Source: Rhodanobacter thiooxydans
Lineage (GTDB): Bacteria; Pseudomonadota; Gammaproteobacteria; Xanthomonadales; Rhodanobacteraceae
NCBI RefSeq assembly: GCF_030291135.1
Contig: NZ_CP127409.1
Coordinates: 310,001 to 374,000 of the forward strand
Reading direction: 5' to 3'
DNA length: 64,000 nucleotides
The notes beneath the pieces were generated by a model. It was not told where the DNA came from. It searched no databases and saw nothing but the letters and a program-made list of their open reading frames with translations. Made by a program: the position numbers and the translations under genes. Below are positions 26,925 to 37,674 of the stretch, piece after piece (positions within the stretch are counted from its first letter, which is position 1; the number at the start of each line of letters is the position of its first letter).

Positions 26925-28712
26925 ATGACGATCGAGCTGGGCCTGATGCTCGCCGGCATGCTGATGATCGGTTTCCTGGCGCAGTGGCTGGCGTGGCGGG
27001 TGAAGTTGCCGGCAATCCTGTTCCTGCTGCTGGCCGGCATCGTGCTGGGACCGGTCGGTGGCGTGCTCGATCCGGACAAGTTGCTGGGCGAGCTGCTGTT
27101 CCCCATGGTCTCGCTGGCGGTGGCGCTGATCCTGTTCGAGGGCAGCCTGACCCTGCGTTTCCACGAACTGCCGGGGATCGGCAAGGCGGTGCGTGGATTG
27201 GTCAGCTACGGCGCGATCGCTTCACTGCTGATGCTGGCGCTGGCCGCCCATCTCGTCGCCGGGCTGGCCTGGCCGATCGCGTTGCTGTTCGGCGCGCTGG
27301 CCTGCGTGACCGGGCCGACGGTGATCGCGCCGATGCTGCGCACGCTGCGCCCGAACGCGCGCATCGCCAACACGCTGCGCTGGGAAGGCATCGTGATCGA
27401 CCCGCTGGGTGCGCTGTTCGCGGTGCTGATCTACGAGGCGATCGTGTCGCGCCAGGAGGGCCACACCATCGGTGTGTTCATCGCCACGATCGGCTGCGGC
27501 GTGGGCATCGGCGCGTTGTCCGCCTGGCTGATGGCGTTCTTCCTGCGCCGGCAGATGATCCCCGAGTACCTGCAGAACTACGCGGTGCTGGCCGCGGTGC
27601 TGCTGGCCTTCAGCATCTCCAACACGCTGACCCATGAGTCGGGGCTGCTGGCGGTGACGATCATGGGCATCGCGCTGGGCAACCTGCGCGGCGTGCACAT
27701 CGACGACATCCTCGATTTCAAGGAAAGCCTCACCACGGTGCTGGTGTCGCTGCTGTTCATCCTGCTGGCGGCGCGGCTGCACTGGCCGCTGCCGGACGGC
27801 ATGCTGGGCGCGGGCATCGTGTTGTTCCTGATCGCGCAATTCCTGGTGCGCCCGCTGACCGTGGCGCTCTCGAGTTTCGGCAGCGGATTGAACTGGCGCG
27901 AGCGCGCGCTGATCGGCTGGGTGGCGCCGCGCGGCATCGTGGCGGCGTCGGTCTCCGCGTTGTTCGCATTGCGCCTGGACCAGCTCGGCGTGGCCGGCGC
28001 GGAAGCGCTGGTGCCACTGGTGTTCACCCTGATCATCGGCACGGTGATCCTGCAGAGCGCCACCGCGCGGCCGCTGGCGATCTGGCTGAAGGTGGCGGAG
28101 CCGGAGCCGCGCGGCGTGCTGGTCTTCGGCTCGGATCCGGTCGCCCGTGCGATCGGCAAGTCGCTGCACGAGGCCGGTTTCCGCATGGTGCTGGCCGACG
28201 ACGACTGGGACGGCATTCGACTGGCGCGGATGGAAGGTCTGGCCACGTTCTTCGGCAACCCGGCCTCGCCGCATGCCGAACGGCACCTCGATCTCACCGG
28301 CATCCGCCGGTTGCTGGCGGTGTCTACCCATCGCGAGCGCAACTCGCTGGCCTGCGTGCACTACCGGCAGGAATTCGGCCGCGCGAAGGTGTACCGGCTG
28401 CGCAACCTCACGCCGCAGGAGAATACCGATCGCGCGGCGCTGGCCGGCAGCCTGCTGGCGCCGCCACTGTTCGACGAGGAAATGACCCACGGCCGCTTCG
28501 CCGAGATGATGGAGCAGGGCTGGCGGATCAAATCGACGAAACTGACCGCCACCTTTGACTGGCCGCACTTCATCGAGCAGTACGGCTCAAACAGCGTGCT
28601 GATGTTCGGCGTGGAGGAGAAAGGCGCGTTGCGGGTGGCTTCGACCAGGCGTGAGCTGGAGCCGAAGCCGGGCTGGACGGTCATCGCGCTGGTGCCGCCG
28701 TCCAGCGTGTAG
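26925..28712 (+). CDS. CPA1-type cation/proton antiporter with C-terminal nucleotide-binding (TrkA-N) domain
   Basis: 595 residues. Roughly 12 membrane helices form the Na+/H+ exchanger domain (about 1-385), including LFEGSLTLRFHELP and the ion-binding-region helix around RWEGIVIDPLGALFAVLIYE. From about residue 396 a Rossmann-like TrkA-N domain begins (RGVLVFGSDPVARAIG), which probably gates transport in response to nucleotide. It should exchange Na+ or K+ for protons for pH and ion homeostasis. The start at 26925 (MTIELGLML) has AAGGAT upstream. Its stop codon lies within a hairpin repeat shared with the 3' flank of aceA. Confidence 0.92.
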   Translation: MTIELGLMLAGMLMIGFLAQWLAWRVKLPAILFLLLAGIVLGPVGGVLDPDKLLGELLFPMVSLAVALILFEGSLTLRFHELPGIGKAVRGLVSYGAIASLLMLALAAHLVAGLAWPIALLFGALACVTGPTVIAPMLRTLRPNARIANTLRWEGIVIDPLGALFAVLIYEAIVSRQEGHTIGVFIATIGCGVGIGALSAWLMAFFLRRQMIPEYLQNYAVLAAVLLAFSISNTLTHESGLLAVTIMGIALGNLRGVHIDDILDFKESLTTVLVSLLFILLAARLHWPLPDGMLGAGIVLFLIAQFLVRPLTVALSSFGSGLNWRERALIGWVAPRGIVAASVSALFALRLDQLGVAGAEALVPLVFTLIIGTVILQSATARPLAIWLKVAEPEPRGVLVFGSDPVARAIGKSLHEAGFRMVLADDDWDGIRLARMEGLATFFGNPASPHAERHLDLTGIRRLLAVSTHRERNSLACVHYRQEFGRAKVYRLRNLTPQENTDRAALAGSLLAPPLFDEEMTHGRFAEMMEQGWRIKSTKLTATFDWPHFIEQYGSNSVLMFGVEEKGALRVASTRRELEPKPGWTVIALVPPSSV

Positions 28713-28735
28713 CAGCGCACCCCGTGCGCTGCTAC
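28709..28735. repeat. GTAGCAGCGCAC hairpin at convergent gene ends
   Basis: A perfect 12-bp stem (GTAGCAGCGCAC/GTGCGCTGCTAC) with a 3-nt loop, overlapping the antiporter stop codon and lying 13 bp from the aceA stop. Similar to the GTAGGAGCGCAC-type intergenic repeats of Xanthomonadales. It could act as a bidirectional transcript end. Confidence 0.7.
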
Positions 28736-28748
28736 ACCATGGCCGACG

Positions 28749-30044
<1,296 letters not shown>

Positions 30045-30073
30045 GGCGTGGCTCCGGTGATGGCGTTGTTGCA

Positions 30074-30094
30074 GGGGCGCACGCTGTGCGCTCC
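30074..30094. repeat. GGGCGCAC/GTGCGCTCC hairpin between aceB and aceA
   Basis: An 8-of-9 bp stem around a GCT loop, of the same GCGCAC...GTGCGC type as 28709-28735. It lies in the 61-bp aceB-aceA gap, so aceA is flanked by related hairpins on both sides. Confidence 0.55.
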
Positions 30095-30105
30095 CACGAG
30101 GTCGA

Positions 30106-31719
30106 TCAGGCGAGTTGTTCGTAAGCGGGCAGGGTGAGAAAGTCGCCGAGCTGGTCGGCATGGGTCATCGCGCTGAGCAGGGCGGCAGCAGCGTCGGCGC
30201 GGGCGGCGCCGGGGTGCTGGCTGCCCTGCAGGCGATGGGTGTGGGCGGCCACGGCGTGATCGAACAGGGCGAAGTCGATCGGTGCGTGGTCGGGGAACTC
30301 GAGTGCGTCGGTGTTCGAATCGTCGGCGTGATGGAGCCACTGCCACAGCTGCGCGCGGGCAATTTCGGCTGTGGCGGCATCCTCCATCAGGTGGTGGATC
30401 GGCACGCAGCCCAGGCCGTCCAGCCAGGCGGCGGTGTAGCGCAGGCAGACCTCGACGTTGTTGTCGAAGCCGGCGCGGGTGATCGTGCCGTTCGGTGCGG
30501 CGAGCAGCTGTTCGCGGCTCACCTGCACGTCGGTGCGCAGCACGCCCAACTGGTTCGGCGTCGGCATGTACTCATCGAAAATCTGCTGCGCCACCGGCAC
30601 CAGCGCCGGGTGCGCCACCCAGGTGCCGTCGTGGCCGGCCTGCACTTCGCGCAGCTTGTCGGCACGCACCTTGGCCAGCGCCGCCTCGTTCGCCGCGTCG
30701 TCGCCCTTGATCGGGATCTGCGCGGCCATGCCGCCCATCGCGAACGCGCCGCGGCGGTGGCAGGTCTGGATCAGCAGCTCGGAGTAGGCCTTCAGGAACG
30801 GCGCGGTCATCTGCACCTGGCCGCGCTCCGGCAGCAACCGGTCGCGGTGACCTCTCAGTGTTTTCAAGTAGGAAAAGATGTAGTCCCAGCGGCCGCAGTT
30901 GAGGCCGACCGCGCGACGGCGCAGCGCGTGCAGGATCTCGTGCATCTGGAACGCCGCCGGCAGCGTCTCGATCAGCACGGTGGCCTTCATCGTGCCGACC
31001 GGCAGCTGCAGCTCGTCCTCGGCGGCGGCCATCACCGCATCCCACAGCGCGGCTTCCTCCATCGCCTCGAGCTTGGGCAGGTAGAAGTACGGGCCACGGT
31101 CGCGGCGGTGCAGTGCGCGGGCGTTGTGGAACACGAACAGGCCGAAGTCGACCAGCGCGCCGGCCATCGGCTCGCTGTCCACGCTGAAGAACTTGTCGTG
31201 CAGGTGCCAGCCGCGCGGGCGCACCACCAGCACGGCCGGGTTGTCGTTGACGCGATAGCTCTTCCCTTCAGGCGAGGTGAACCCGATCGTGCCGTCCACC
31301 GCGTCGCGCAGGTTGAGCTGGCCGTCGAGCTGGTTGGCGAAGGTGGGCGCCGAGGAATCCTCGAAGTCGGCCATGAACACCTTCGCGCCGGAGTTCAGCG
31401 CGTTGATGATCATCTTGCGCTCGACCGGGCCGGTGATCTCGACGCGGCGGTCCTGCAGCGCGGCCGGGATCGGTGCCACGGCCCAGTCGGACTCGCGGAT
31501 CGCCAGCGTATCGGCGCGGAAGTCCGGCAGGCCGCCGGCGTCGTAGCCGGCCTGGCGCTCGCGCCGGGCCTGCAGCAACTGCTGCCGGGTGGACTCGAAG
31601 CGGCGGTGCAACCGGGCCAGGAAATCCAGCGCCGCGGGGGTGAGGATGCCTGCGTAACTGGCCGGGTCGGCGTGGATCTCGACGCTGCCGAGTTCGAGTC
31701 GTTCCTGCGGGACTGCCAT
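30106..31719 (-). CDS. aceB: Malate synthase A
   Basis: 537 residues, condensing glyoxylate with acetyl-CoA to malate, the second step of the glyoxylate shunt. Family signatures include [13 protein letters not shown] with the Mg-binding Asp/Glu, [40 protein letters not shown] and [12 protein letters not shown]; the length fits the A isoform. The start at 31719 (MAVPQERLE) has GGAG eight bases upstream; the in-frame extension does not resemble the family. It is the first gene of the aceBA operon and lies 123 bp from the divergent LysR-type regulator, in AT-rich DNA that probably carries both promoters. Confidence 0.96.
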   Translation of the reverse strand: MAVPQERLELGSVEIHADPASYAGILTPAALDFLARLHRRFESTRQQLLQARRERQAGYDAGGLPDFRADTLAIRESDWAVAPIPAALQDRRVEITGPVERKMIINALNSGAKVFMADFEDSSAPTFANQLDGQLNLRDAVDGTIGFTSPEGKSYRVNDNPAVLVVRPRGWHLHDKFFSVDSEPMAGALVDFGLFVFHNARALHRRDRGPYFYLPKLEAMEEAALWDAVMAAAEDELQLPVGTMKATVLIETLPAAFQMHEILHALRRRAVGLNCGRWDYIFSYLKTLRGHRDRLLPERGQVQMTAPFLKAYSELLIQTCHRRGAFAMGGMAAQIPIKGDDAANEAALAKVRADKLREVQAGHDGTWVAHPALVPVAQQIFDEYMPTPNQLGVLRTDVQVSREQLLAAPNGTITRAGFDNNVEVCLRYTAAWLDGLGCVPIHHLMEDAATAEIARAQLWQWLHHADDSNTDALEFPDHAPIDFALFDHAVAAHTHRLQGSQHPGAARADAAAALLSAMTHADQLGDFLTLPAYEQLA

Positions 31720-31842
31720 GGGTTCGCTCCGGGTCGTGGGTGACTCGAAGCTAGGGCAGTGATCGTGTGTTTGACAAAGTGAATGTTTCAATTACTAATA
31801 TTGATAAAATCAATCTGTAATGCAATTGACTGAAATCACTCG
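31720..31842. promoter_or_regulatory. aceB/lysR divergent control region with LysR-type box
   Basis: This 123-bp region is strikingly AT-rich against its surroundings. It contains the inverted repeat ATTGATAAAATCAAT (31800-31814), which has the T-N11-A form typical of LysR-type binding sites, and TTGACA at 31771-31776 as a possible -35 for the rightward gene. Several other ATT/AAT half-sites surround it. Assignment as the regulator's operator is inference from position. Confidence 0.65.
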
Positions 31843-32877
31843 ATGAAAAAGCACACGGGCACGCCGAACAAGTCAAAAAAAATACACCGCAGCGCAGCAA
31901 AAAAGCGCGCCGGCGGCGAGCCTGCCGATGTCGGCCGTTTCTATTACAAGGGCAACCGCCACAAGCAGCTGCGCGCCTTCGTCAGCGTGGTGAAGCTGGG
32001 TACGCTGACCCGTGCCGCCGAGGCGCTGTTCCTGTCGCAGCCCACGATCAGCCTGCAGTTGCAGGCGCTGGAGCGCGAACTTGGCGTGAGCCTGCTCGAG
32101 CGCCGCCGCCGGCGCATCAACCTCACCGACGCGGGCGAGGCGCTGTACGAGCTGGCGCGGCCGCTGGTGGAGGGCTGGGACACGCTGGACCGCGACTTCC
32201 AGGCCCGCGTGAAGGGCCTGCAGGCCGGCCGGCTGACCATCGCCGCCGGTACCTCGACCATCCAGTACCTGCTGCCCGAGCTGGTGCGCCGCTACCGCGA
32301 GCAGCATCCGGCCGTGCAGCTGCAACTGGCCAACGTCACCGGCAAGGACGGCCTGGCGCTGTTGCGCGCGGACGAGGCCGACTTCGCGGTCGGCTCGATG
32401 CTGGACGTGCCCAACGACATCGCCTGGGCGCCGGTACAGCACTACGACCCGATGCTGATCATGCCGCCGGACCATCCACTGGCGGCGAAGGACAAGATCA
32501 CGCTGGAGGATATTTCGCCGTACGGCCTGATCCTGCCGCCGCAACGGTTGTCCACCTACCGCCTGGTCGACCTGGTGTTCCAGCAGCGCCAGGTGCCATA
32601 CCACGTGGCGATCGAGGTGGGCGGTTGGGACGTGATCAAGGAATACGTGGCGATGGGCCTGGGAATATCCATCGTCACCGGCATCTGCATCACCGCGGTC
32701 GACCACGCGCGCCTGGCCGTGCGCAACATGCAGCAGTTTTTCCCGCAACGCAGCTACGGCGTGGTGATGCGCAAGGGCAAGTTCCTCAGCGCCGAGGCGC
32801 GCGCCTTCATCGACCTGATCCGCCCCGGCCTGCTGACCCATCGCGACTACGACGAGCCGGGGCATTCGGGGCGCTGA
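31843..32877 (+). CDS. LysR-type regulator, CysB-like, divergent from aceBA
   Basis: 344 residues. The winged-helix HTH lies at about 42-100 (QLRAFVSVVKLGTLTRAAEA, LSQPTISLQLQALERELG), followed by a type-2 periplasmic-binding-like effector domain (about 125-330). About 40 residues precede the HTH and are rich in Lys/Arg (MKKHTGTPNKSKKIHRS, AAKKRAGG), unusual for LysR proteins, which normally start just before the HTH. A later start is not obvious: no Met lies before the HTH. The back-to-back position to aceB suggests it controls the glyoxylate shunt, its effector perhaps a central metabolite; that is inference. Confidence 0.9.
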   Translation: MKKHTGTPNKSKKIHRSAAKKRAGGEPADVGRFYYKGNRHKQLRAFVSVVKLGTLTRAAEALFLSQPTISLQLQALERELGVSLLERRRRRINLTDAGEALYELARPLVEGWDTLDRDFQARVKGLQAGRLTIAAGTSTIQYLLPELVRRYREQHPAVQLQLANVTGKDGLALLRADEADFAVGSMLDVPNDIAWAPVQHYDPMLIMPPDHPLAAKDKITLEDISPYGLILPPQRLSTYRLVDLVFQQRQVPYHVAIEVGGWDVIKEYVAMGLGISIVTGICITAVDHARLAVRNMQQFFPQRSYGVVMRKGKFLSAEARAFIDLIRPGLLTHRDYDEPGHSGR

Positions 32878-32898
32878 TCCGCGCCCGCGTCAGCCGGG

Positions 32899-34860
32899 TC
32901 AGCGCGCCGCCTTCGCGATCAGTGCGTCCAGGTGCATGCGCCGGGCGAGCAGGAGCGAGCCGTCGTACGACAGGTGGCCGTCGTCGCGGTACAGGAAGGT
33001 ACCGTCCAGTTCGGTGCGGCACGCCTTGGTGCCGCACAGGAACGCATCGAACGACACCACCTCGACATCGGCCTGTGCGTGGATCCGCTGCAGGAAGGCG
33101 AACACCCGGCGCTTGCTGGCACGGTACTGTGCCAGCGGGATGTCGCAGTCGATGAAGCGGCCGAACAGCGTGCGGTTGCGCGCCTTGCGCTCGAGGCAGT
33201 GGCTGTAGTCGAAGCCGTCGCCCGGCGGCGGCGCCACGATCACCACGCGGCGGCCCAGCGCACGGACCCGGCCGATGGTGGCGGCCAGTGCCGCCAGCGC
33301 GGTGTCTGCATCGGGCGGTTCCACTCGCGCCTGCCCGTCGACCACGTGCAGCATGCGCCGCGCCGGGTCGAAGTACTCGTAGAACGGACTGGACAGCACC
33401 ACCGTGCGGATCTCCGGATGCGCGGCAAGGTAGGCGATCACCGAGTCGTTGAAACTCAGGCAGCGCTCGGCGAACTCGCGCGTGTACACGCGGTAGATCT
33501 GCGCCAGTCCCAGCAGCGGCCCGCAGGCGCTCTTGGTGGCCTGCAGCACCCCGCCGGGCATGGTGGCGGCCAGCCCCGGCACCAGATGCATGGCGAACGA
33601 GTCGCCCCAGATCATCGTGGCCGGGTGCGCCGCGTTGCTGCAGCGCATGGTGTATTCCAGGCGCTGGTAGCCGTCACACACCGCGTCGAAGCCGACGTTG
33701 TCGCGGCGTAGCCAGGCGTAGTCGATCGCTGGCCCGCGCAGCGCATGGGTGCCGCTGTGCGCGGCGAGGGTGAGCGGCAGCAGCGCCAGGCCCAGCGAAG
33801 CGGCCAGTGCGGCCAGCGACCAGCGTCCCGGTGAATGCAGTTCAAGCCGGCGCACCGGCCGCTCGACGCCGCGGTACAGGGCGAAGCCCAGCAGCAGCGC
33901 CAGCGCGACTGCGCCCGCCAGGACCGTCGGCGCAGGCGTGCCGAAGGACGGGTCGCCGGCGTAGACATTGTTGAGCAGGGCGAAGACCGGCCAGTGCACC
34001 AGGTACAGCGAGTAGGAGGCGTCACCGACCGCGGCCAGTACGTTCGGCAGCGGCCGGTCCTGCAACTCGGGGTGCCGACGCATGATCACGACCAGGGTCG
34101 CCACGCAGACGATCGCGATGTTGGCGAAATGAGGTGCGGGCAGCGGCCACACCGGCACCACGAACAGCGCGGCCAGCGCCGGCAGGAACAGGCGCGCCAC
34201 CCAGGCCTGCCGGCGCGGGCCCGGTGCGCCGGCCAGCGCCGCGAGCGAGCCGATCGCCAGCTCCCAGGCGCGCGTGGGCAACAGGTAGAACGCCACCTCG
34301 GGCCGCGAGTAGCTCAGCACCACGCACAGTGCGAAGCTGGCCGCCAGCACCAGCACGCTGCTGGCGAACCACCAGCGCTGCGGTACCAGCAGCAGCGCCG
34401 CCGGCAACAGCAGGTAGTACTGCTCCTCCACCGCCAGCGACCACACGTGCAGCAGCGGCTTGAGCGCCGCAGTGCCCGCGAAGTAGCCGGTCTGCTGCAG
34501 CAGCACGAAGTTGCCGGTGAAGCTCACCGCACCGGCGAGTTGCCGGGTGAAATCCTGCCATTCGCTGGCATCGAGCAGGAAGAACGCGGCTGCCGCGGTC
34601 ACCGCAAAGGTGACGTACGCGGCCGGCAGCAGCCGTTTGGCGCGGCGGAAGTAGAACGTGGCGAAGCGGAAGCGGCCCTGACCGATGTCCCTGGCCAGCA
34701 GGCCGGTGATCAGGAAACCGGAAATGACGAAGAAGATGTCGACGCCCAGCCAACCCGCGTCGATGAAGCCGGCGCGGGCGTGCTGCAGGATCACCAGCAG
34801 CACGGCCAGGCCACGCAGGGCCTGGATATCGCTGCGCAACGGCGGCCTGCCTGCATCCAT
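32899..34860 (-). CDS. Membrane acyltransferase with SGNH domain (OafA/YrhL family)
   Basis: 653 residues. The N-terminal acyltransferase-3 domain (about 1-345) has roughly ten membrane helices with the motifs DIQALRGLAVLLVILQHA, FFVISGFLITGLL, FYFRRAKRLLPA and HVWSLAVEEQYY. An extracytoplasmic SGNH domain (about 410-650) has the nucleophile Ser in WGDSFAMH and the terminal DGHLSYDG Asp/His motif. Such proteins O-acetylate or acylate surface polysaccharides. It is the fourth gene of the operon with the epimerase, GT2 and YaiO-like genes, 19 bp after the last, so the likely substrate is that operon's polysaccharide. Confidence 0.92.
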   Translation of the reverse strand: MDAGRPPLRSDIQALRGLAVLLVILQHARAGFIDAGWLGVDIFFVISGFLITGLLARDIGQGRFRFATFYFRRAKRLLPAAYVTFAVTAAAAFFLLDASEWQDFTRQLAGAVSFTGNFVLLQQTGYFAGTAALKPLLHVWSLAVEEQYYLLLPAALLLVPQRWWFASSVLVLAASFALCVVLSYSRPEVAFYLLPTRAWELAIGSLAALAGAPGPRRQAWVARLFLPALAALFVVPVWPLPAPHFANIAIVCVATLVVIMRRHPELQDRPLPNVLAAVGDASYSLYLVHWPVFALLNNVYAGDPSFGTPAPTVLAGAVALALLLGFALYRGVERPVRRLELHSPGRWSLAALAASLGLALLPLTLAAHSGTHALRGPAIDYAWLRRDNVGFDAVCDGYQRLEYTMRCSNAAHPATMIWGDSFAMHLVPGLAATMPGGVLQATKSACGPLLGLAQIYRVYTREFAERCLSFNDSVIAYLAAHPEIRTVVLSSPFYEYFDPARRMLHVVDGQARVEPPDADTALAALAATIGRVRALGRRVVIVAPPPGDGFDYSHCLERKARNRTLFGRFIDCDIPLAQYRASKRRVFAFLQRIHAQADVEVVSFDAFLCGTKACRTELDGTFLYRDDGHLSYDGSLLLARRMHLDALIAKAAR

Positions 34861-34879
34861 GCCCGTCCCGCGCAGACCC

Positions 34880-36295
34880 TCAGAAACGGCGGGTCAGCGT
34901 GAGGCCCCAGCTGCGCCCCTCGTATGCGCCGGTGTTGAGCACCCGCTCGCTGTAGCCGGCGTTCACGCTCAGTTGCCACGGCGAGAAAATGCCGACCACC
35001 AGCGATGCGCTGATGTCGTTGGCGCGACGCCATGCGGTGAAGGTCTCGTCGCGCTGCCGGCCCAGGCCCGCCTGCACCGACAGGCCGACGTCTTCGCCGA
35101 GCCCGACGTAGAGGTTGGCGGTCAGCGCGTAGCGCCGGTAGTTGTCCGGTGCGTAGTAGCCGTGGCCGGGGTTGTGGTCGAACGACAAGTGCTCCGCGTT
35201 GGCGCCGAGGTCCAGCATGATGCCGGGCTGGCGCACAACCGCGCGACGCATGGCGGCATTCCAGTCCGTGCTGTTGTTGCTGTCGCTGAAATGGTCGCGA
35301 CGCAGCCACAGGTCGCCGGTCCAGCGGAAGTCTGGCGTCCACTGCGCGTGACCGGTGACGCTGGTGCGGTCCAGCCCCAGCGAGAGCGAGCGTGGCGAGG
35401 CGGCGACGCGATCATGGTCGGCCAGCAGGTCGGCGCGGAAGGTGTCGCTGAAACGCTGGTCCACCCCGAGCCGCCACAGCGTGGTTCCGCCGCCGTCGAT
35501 CGAGGAACGGCCGATGGCCGCGCTGAGCGTGGTGTACAGCGACGGTGCGTAGCGCAGCCCGACCAGCCCGCGGTTCTCATCGAGCGAGCGGGCGCCGGTG
35601 AGGCTGGCGAACGGGCTGCTCAGCGGCGCGCGGTAGTTCCAGCGGCCGAGCTCGGCCGTCCAGCGCAGCGCCTCGCCTTGCGCCAGTTCCGCGCGCAGGG
35701 TCGGTTGCGAGCGCTCGAGGTCGTCCGAATCGGAGCCGTGCTGGTAGTCCAGCGCCACGAGGGAATCGGTGCGGATGCGCACCGAACGCTCCAGGTCGCG
35801 CGCATCCTTGCCGTCCGGCCTGGCGCGCTTGACCGCCTCGACGTAGGGCAGCGCTTCGCGTGGTCGCGCCGACTGGCGCAAGGCGATCGCCTGCGCGTAG
35901 TTGGGCAGCAGGCCGTTCGGGTCGGCGGCCAGCGGCGCCGCATTGGCTTGCTGCGCCGTGCGGATCCAGCCGCCCCAGGCCAGCACCGACGCGAGCACGA
36001 CCTGGCCTTCGCTGCTGCGGGTCGCTTCCGGATGGGCGTCCAGCACGTCGCGGGCGCCGGCATAGTCGCCACTCCAGGTCAGGTAGCGCGCCAGGTCGAG
36101 CACGGCGGCCTGGTCGCCGGGGTGCCCGGCGACGTACTCGCGCATCGTCCGCGTGGCGGCATCGGCGTGGCCGGTCCACATCAGCGCCCGTGCCTGCGTG
36201 TCCAGCGGCTGGACGGCAGGGTTCTGTGCCCATGCACCGGCCGGCGCCGCCAGCAGCGCGCCGACGAGCCAGGCGAGGGATTTCATTTGCGCCAT
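34880..36295 (-). CDS. YaiO-like outer membrane protein: TPR-like repeats plus beta-barrel
   Basis: 471 residues. Signal peptide (about 1-23, ending GAWA), then TPR-like helical repeats (about 30-140: QARALMWTGHADAATRTMRE, YLTWSGDYAGARDVLDA). A C-terminal beta-barrel (about 165-471) has alternating amphipathic strands and ends in SWGLTLTRRF, with terminal Phe as in outer-membrane proteins. This is the layout of YaiO and, in larger form, of PgaA/BcsC exporters. In E. coli yaiO neighbours the glycosyltransferase gene yaiP. I prefer start 36295 because GGGGA lies seven bases before it; it overlaps the GT2 gene by 13 bp. A second ATG (36286) forms ATGA with the GT2 stop. Proposed role: polysaccharide passage across the outer membrane. 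Confidence 0.85.
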   Translation of the reverse strand: MAQMKSLAWLVGALLAAPAGAWAQNPAVQPLDTQARALMWTGHADAATRTMREYVAGHPGDQAAVLDLARYLTWSGDYAGARDVLDAHPEATRSSEGQVVLASVLAWGGWIRTAQQANAAPLAADPNGLLPNYAQAIALRQSARPREALPYVEAVKRARPDGKDARDLERSVRIRTDSLVALDYQHGSDSDDLERSQPTLRAELAQGEALRWTAELGRWNYRAPLSSPFASLTGARSLDENRGLVGLRYAPSLYTTLSAAIGRSSIDGGGTTLWRLGVDQRFSDTFRADLLADHDRVAASPRSLSLGLDRTSVTGHAQWTPDFRWTGDLWLRRDHFSDSNNSTDWNAAMRRAVVRQPGIMLDLGANAEHLSFDHNPGHGYYAPDNYRRYALTANLYVGLGEDVGLSVQAGLGRQRDETFTAWRRANDISASLVVGIFSPWQLSVNAGYSERVLNTGAYEGRSWGLTLTRRF

Positions 36296-37674
36296 TTGCG
36301 ATTCCCCGTAATCCACAGGTCGATGGCAAACTGGCCGATCGTGCGGATCTCGGCCAGGATCAGGACGTAGCGCAGCGGTGTCACCAGCAGACCCTTGCCC
36401 AGCATCTTCCAGCGCTCGCCGCGGGAGATCACCGTCAACACGATCAGCGACAGCGCCGATTCCGCCAGCAGGGTGATCAGCAGCGGTTCCCAGCAGCGCA
36501 GCAGGGCCATCACGATCAACGCGGTGGGGAAGCCGATCTTCTCGAAGGCGGACATCAAGATGATCCAGCCCAGCGGGCGCCCGTAGCGTTTGGTAACTTC
36601 CTCGCCGAACGCCTGTCGGTACGGCTCCTGGACCTTGCGCAGCTCCTGGATGTGCTTGCCGTGCTCGCCCTGCTTCTCGTGCCAGCGCCGGCGCATGCGC
36701 GCGAACACCTTGAACGGGCTGCGCACCAGCGCGTCGAAGTAGTAGCAGCTCTGCAGGAAAGACGACGACCACAGCGAGATTTGCCGCGGCAGCCGCGTGG
36801 CCAGCGGCTCCTCCGAGCGCGCCGTCACGTCCAGCAGCTGGGCGTTGCGATAGCCTTGGTTGATCAGCGCGAAGCCGATGAAGATGTCCTCGGAGTTGGT
36901 GAGGTTGTCACCGAACTGCGGCTCGTAGCGGTCGAACAGGTCCTTGACGTATTCACGGCGGTAAGCCACGGCGCAACCGACCGGGTTGGTGATGCCGCCG
37001 AAGAAGACCACCTGGCCATGGAACACGAAGCCCTGCAGGAAGCGGTACAGGCAGTCGCGGTAGATGTTGGTCAGGCCCCACCACATCAGCTGCAGGCGCG
37101 AACGGCTGGACTTGGGGTCGACATACGGCCTGCCGCCGAGCACCACGGTGTATTCCGGGGTTTCCGCGAGATGGCGGCGGTCGGACAGGCGCATCGGCAG
37201 CACGCGGCCGCAGACCGAGGCGATGCCGACGCCCTTGTACAGCTCCTCGACGCAGCGGGCGATGTAGTCCGGCGATTCCAGGAAGGTGTCGCCGTCGAGG
37301 ATGAACTCCACGTCGGCGTCGAACTCGCGCGCCTGGCGCTTGAGCGTGGGCGTCTTGCCGATCGACGCCTGCCGCCGGATCACCGTGATCTTCATGCCCA
37401 GCCGTTGCGCGGTCAGCTCGGCGCGGCTGGCGGTGCCGTCGTTGCTGCCGTCGTCGACGACGATGATGTTGCGCGGCTTGTGCGTCTGCCGCGCCACCGA
37501 GACCAGGCAATGGGCGATGTTCTCCGCCTCGCGGTAGGCGGGGATGACCACGTCCACCGTGGCGGTGCGCCAGTCCTGCGCAGGCGTCGGCACGGTCCGG
37601 TCCGGACCGCGCAGTAACCCGATCACGCTGAGCAGCGCGTTAGGACTGATGACAAACCAGGGTGCGGTGGCCAT
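36283..37674 (-). CDS. Family 2 membrane glycosyltransferase (processive synthase-like)
   Basis: 463 residues. The cytoplasmic GT-A domain (about 35-290) has VVDDGS, LDGDTF (DxD, metal/UDP binding) and SEDIFIGF (catalytic base region). The QxxRW motif expected in processive synthases reads RQISLW, so the Arg is replaced by Leu. Three or so C-terminal membrane helices (about 345-450) follow. It resembles NodC, hyaluronan and PgaC-type synthases that elongate and extrude a polymer at the inner membrane. It overlaps the epimerase gene by 35 bp and the YaiO-like gene by 13 bp, evidence of tight co-translation. The sugar is unknown. Confidence 0.9.
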   Translation of the reverse strand: MATAPWFVISPNALLSVIGLLRGPDRTVPTPAQDWRTATVDVVIPAYREAENIAHCLVSVARQTHKPRNIIVVDDGSNDGTASRAELTAQRLGMKITVIRRQASIGKTPTLKRQAREFDADVEFILDGDTFLESPDYIARCVEELYKGVGIASVCGRVLPMRLSDRRHLAETPEYTVVLGGRPYVDPKSSRSRLQLMWWGLTNIYRDCLYRFLQGFVFHGQVVFFGGITNPVGCAVAYRREYVKDLFDRYEPQFGDNLTNSEDIFIGFALINQGYRNAQLLDVTARSEEPLATRLPRQISLWSSSFLQSCYYFDALVRSPFKVFARMRRRWHEKQGEHGKHIQELRKVQEPYRQAFGEEVTKRYGRPLGWIILMSAFEKIGFPTALIVMALLRCWEPLLITLLAESALSLIVLTVISRGERWKMLGKGLLVTPLRYVLILAEIRTIGQFAIDLWITGNRKWRK

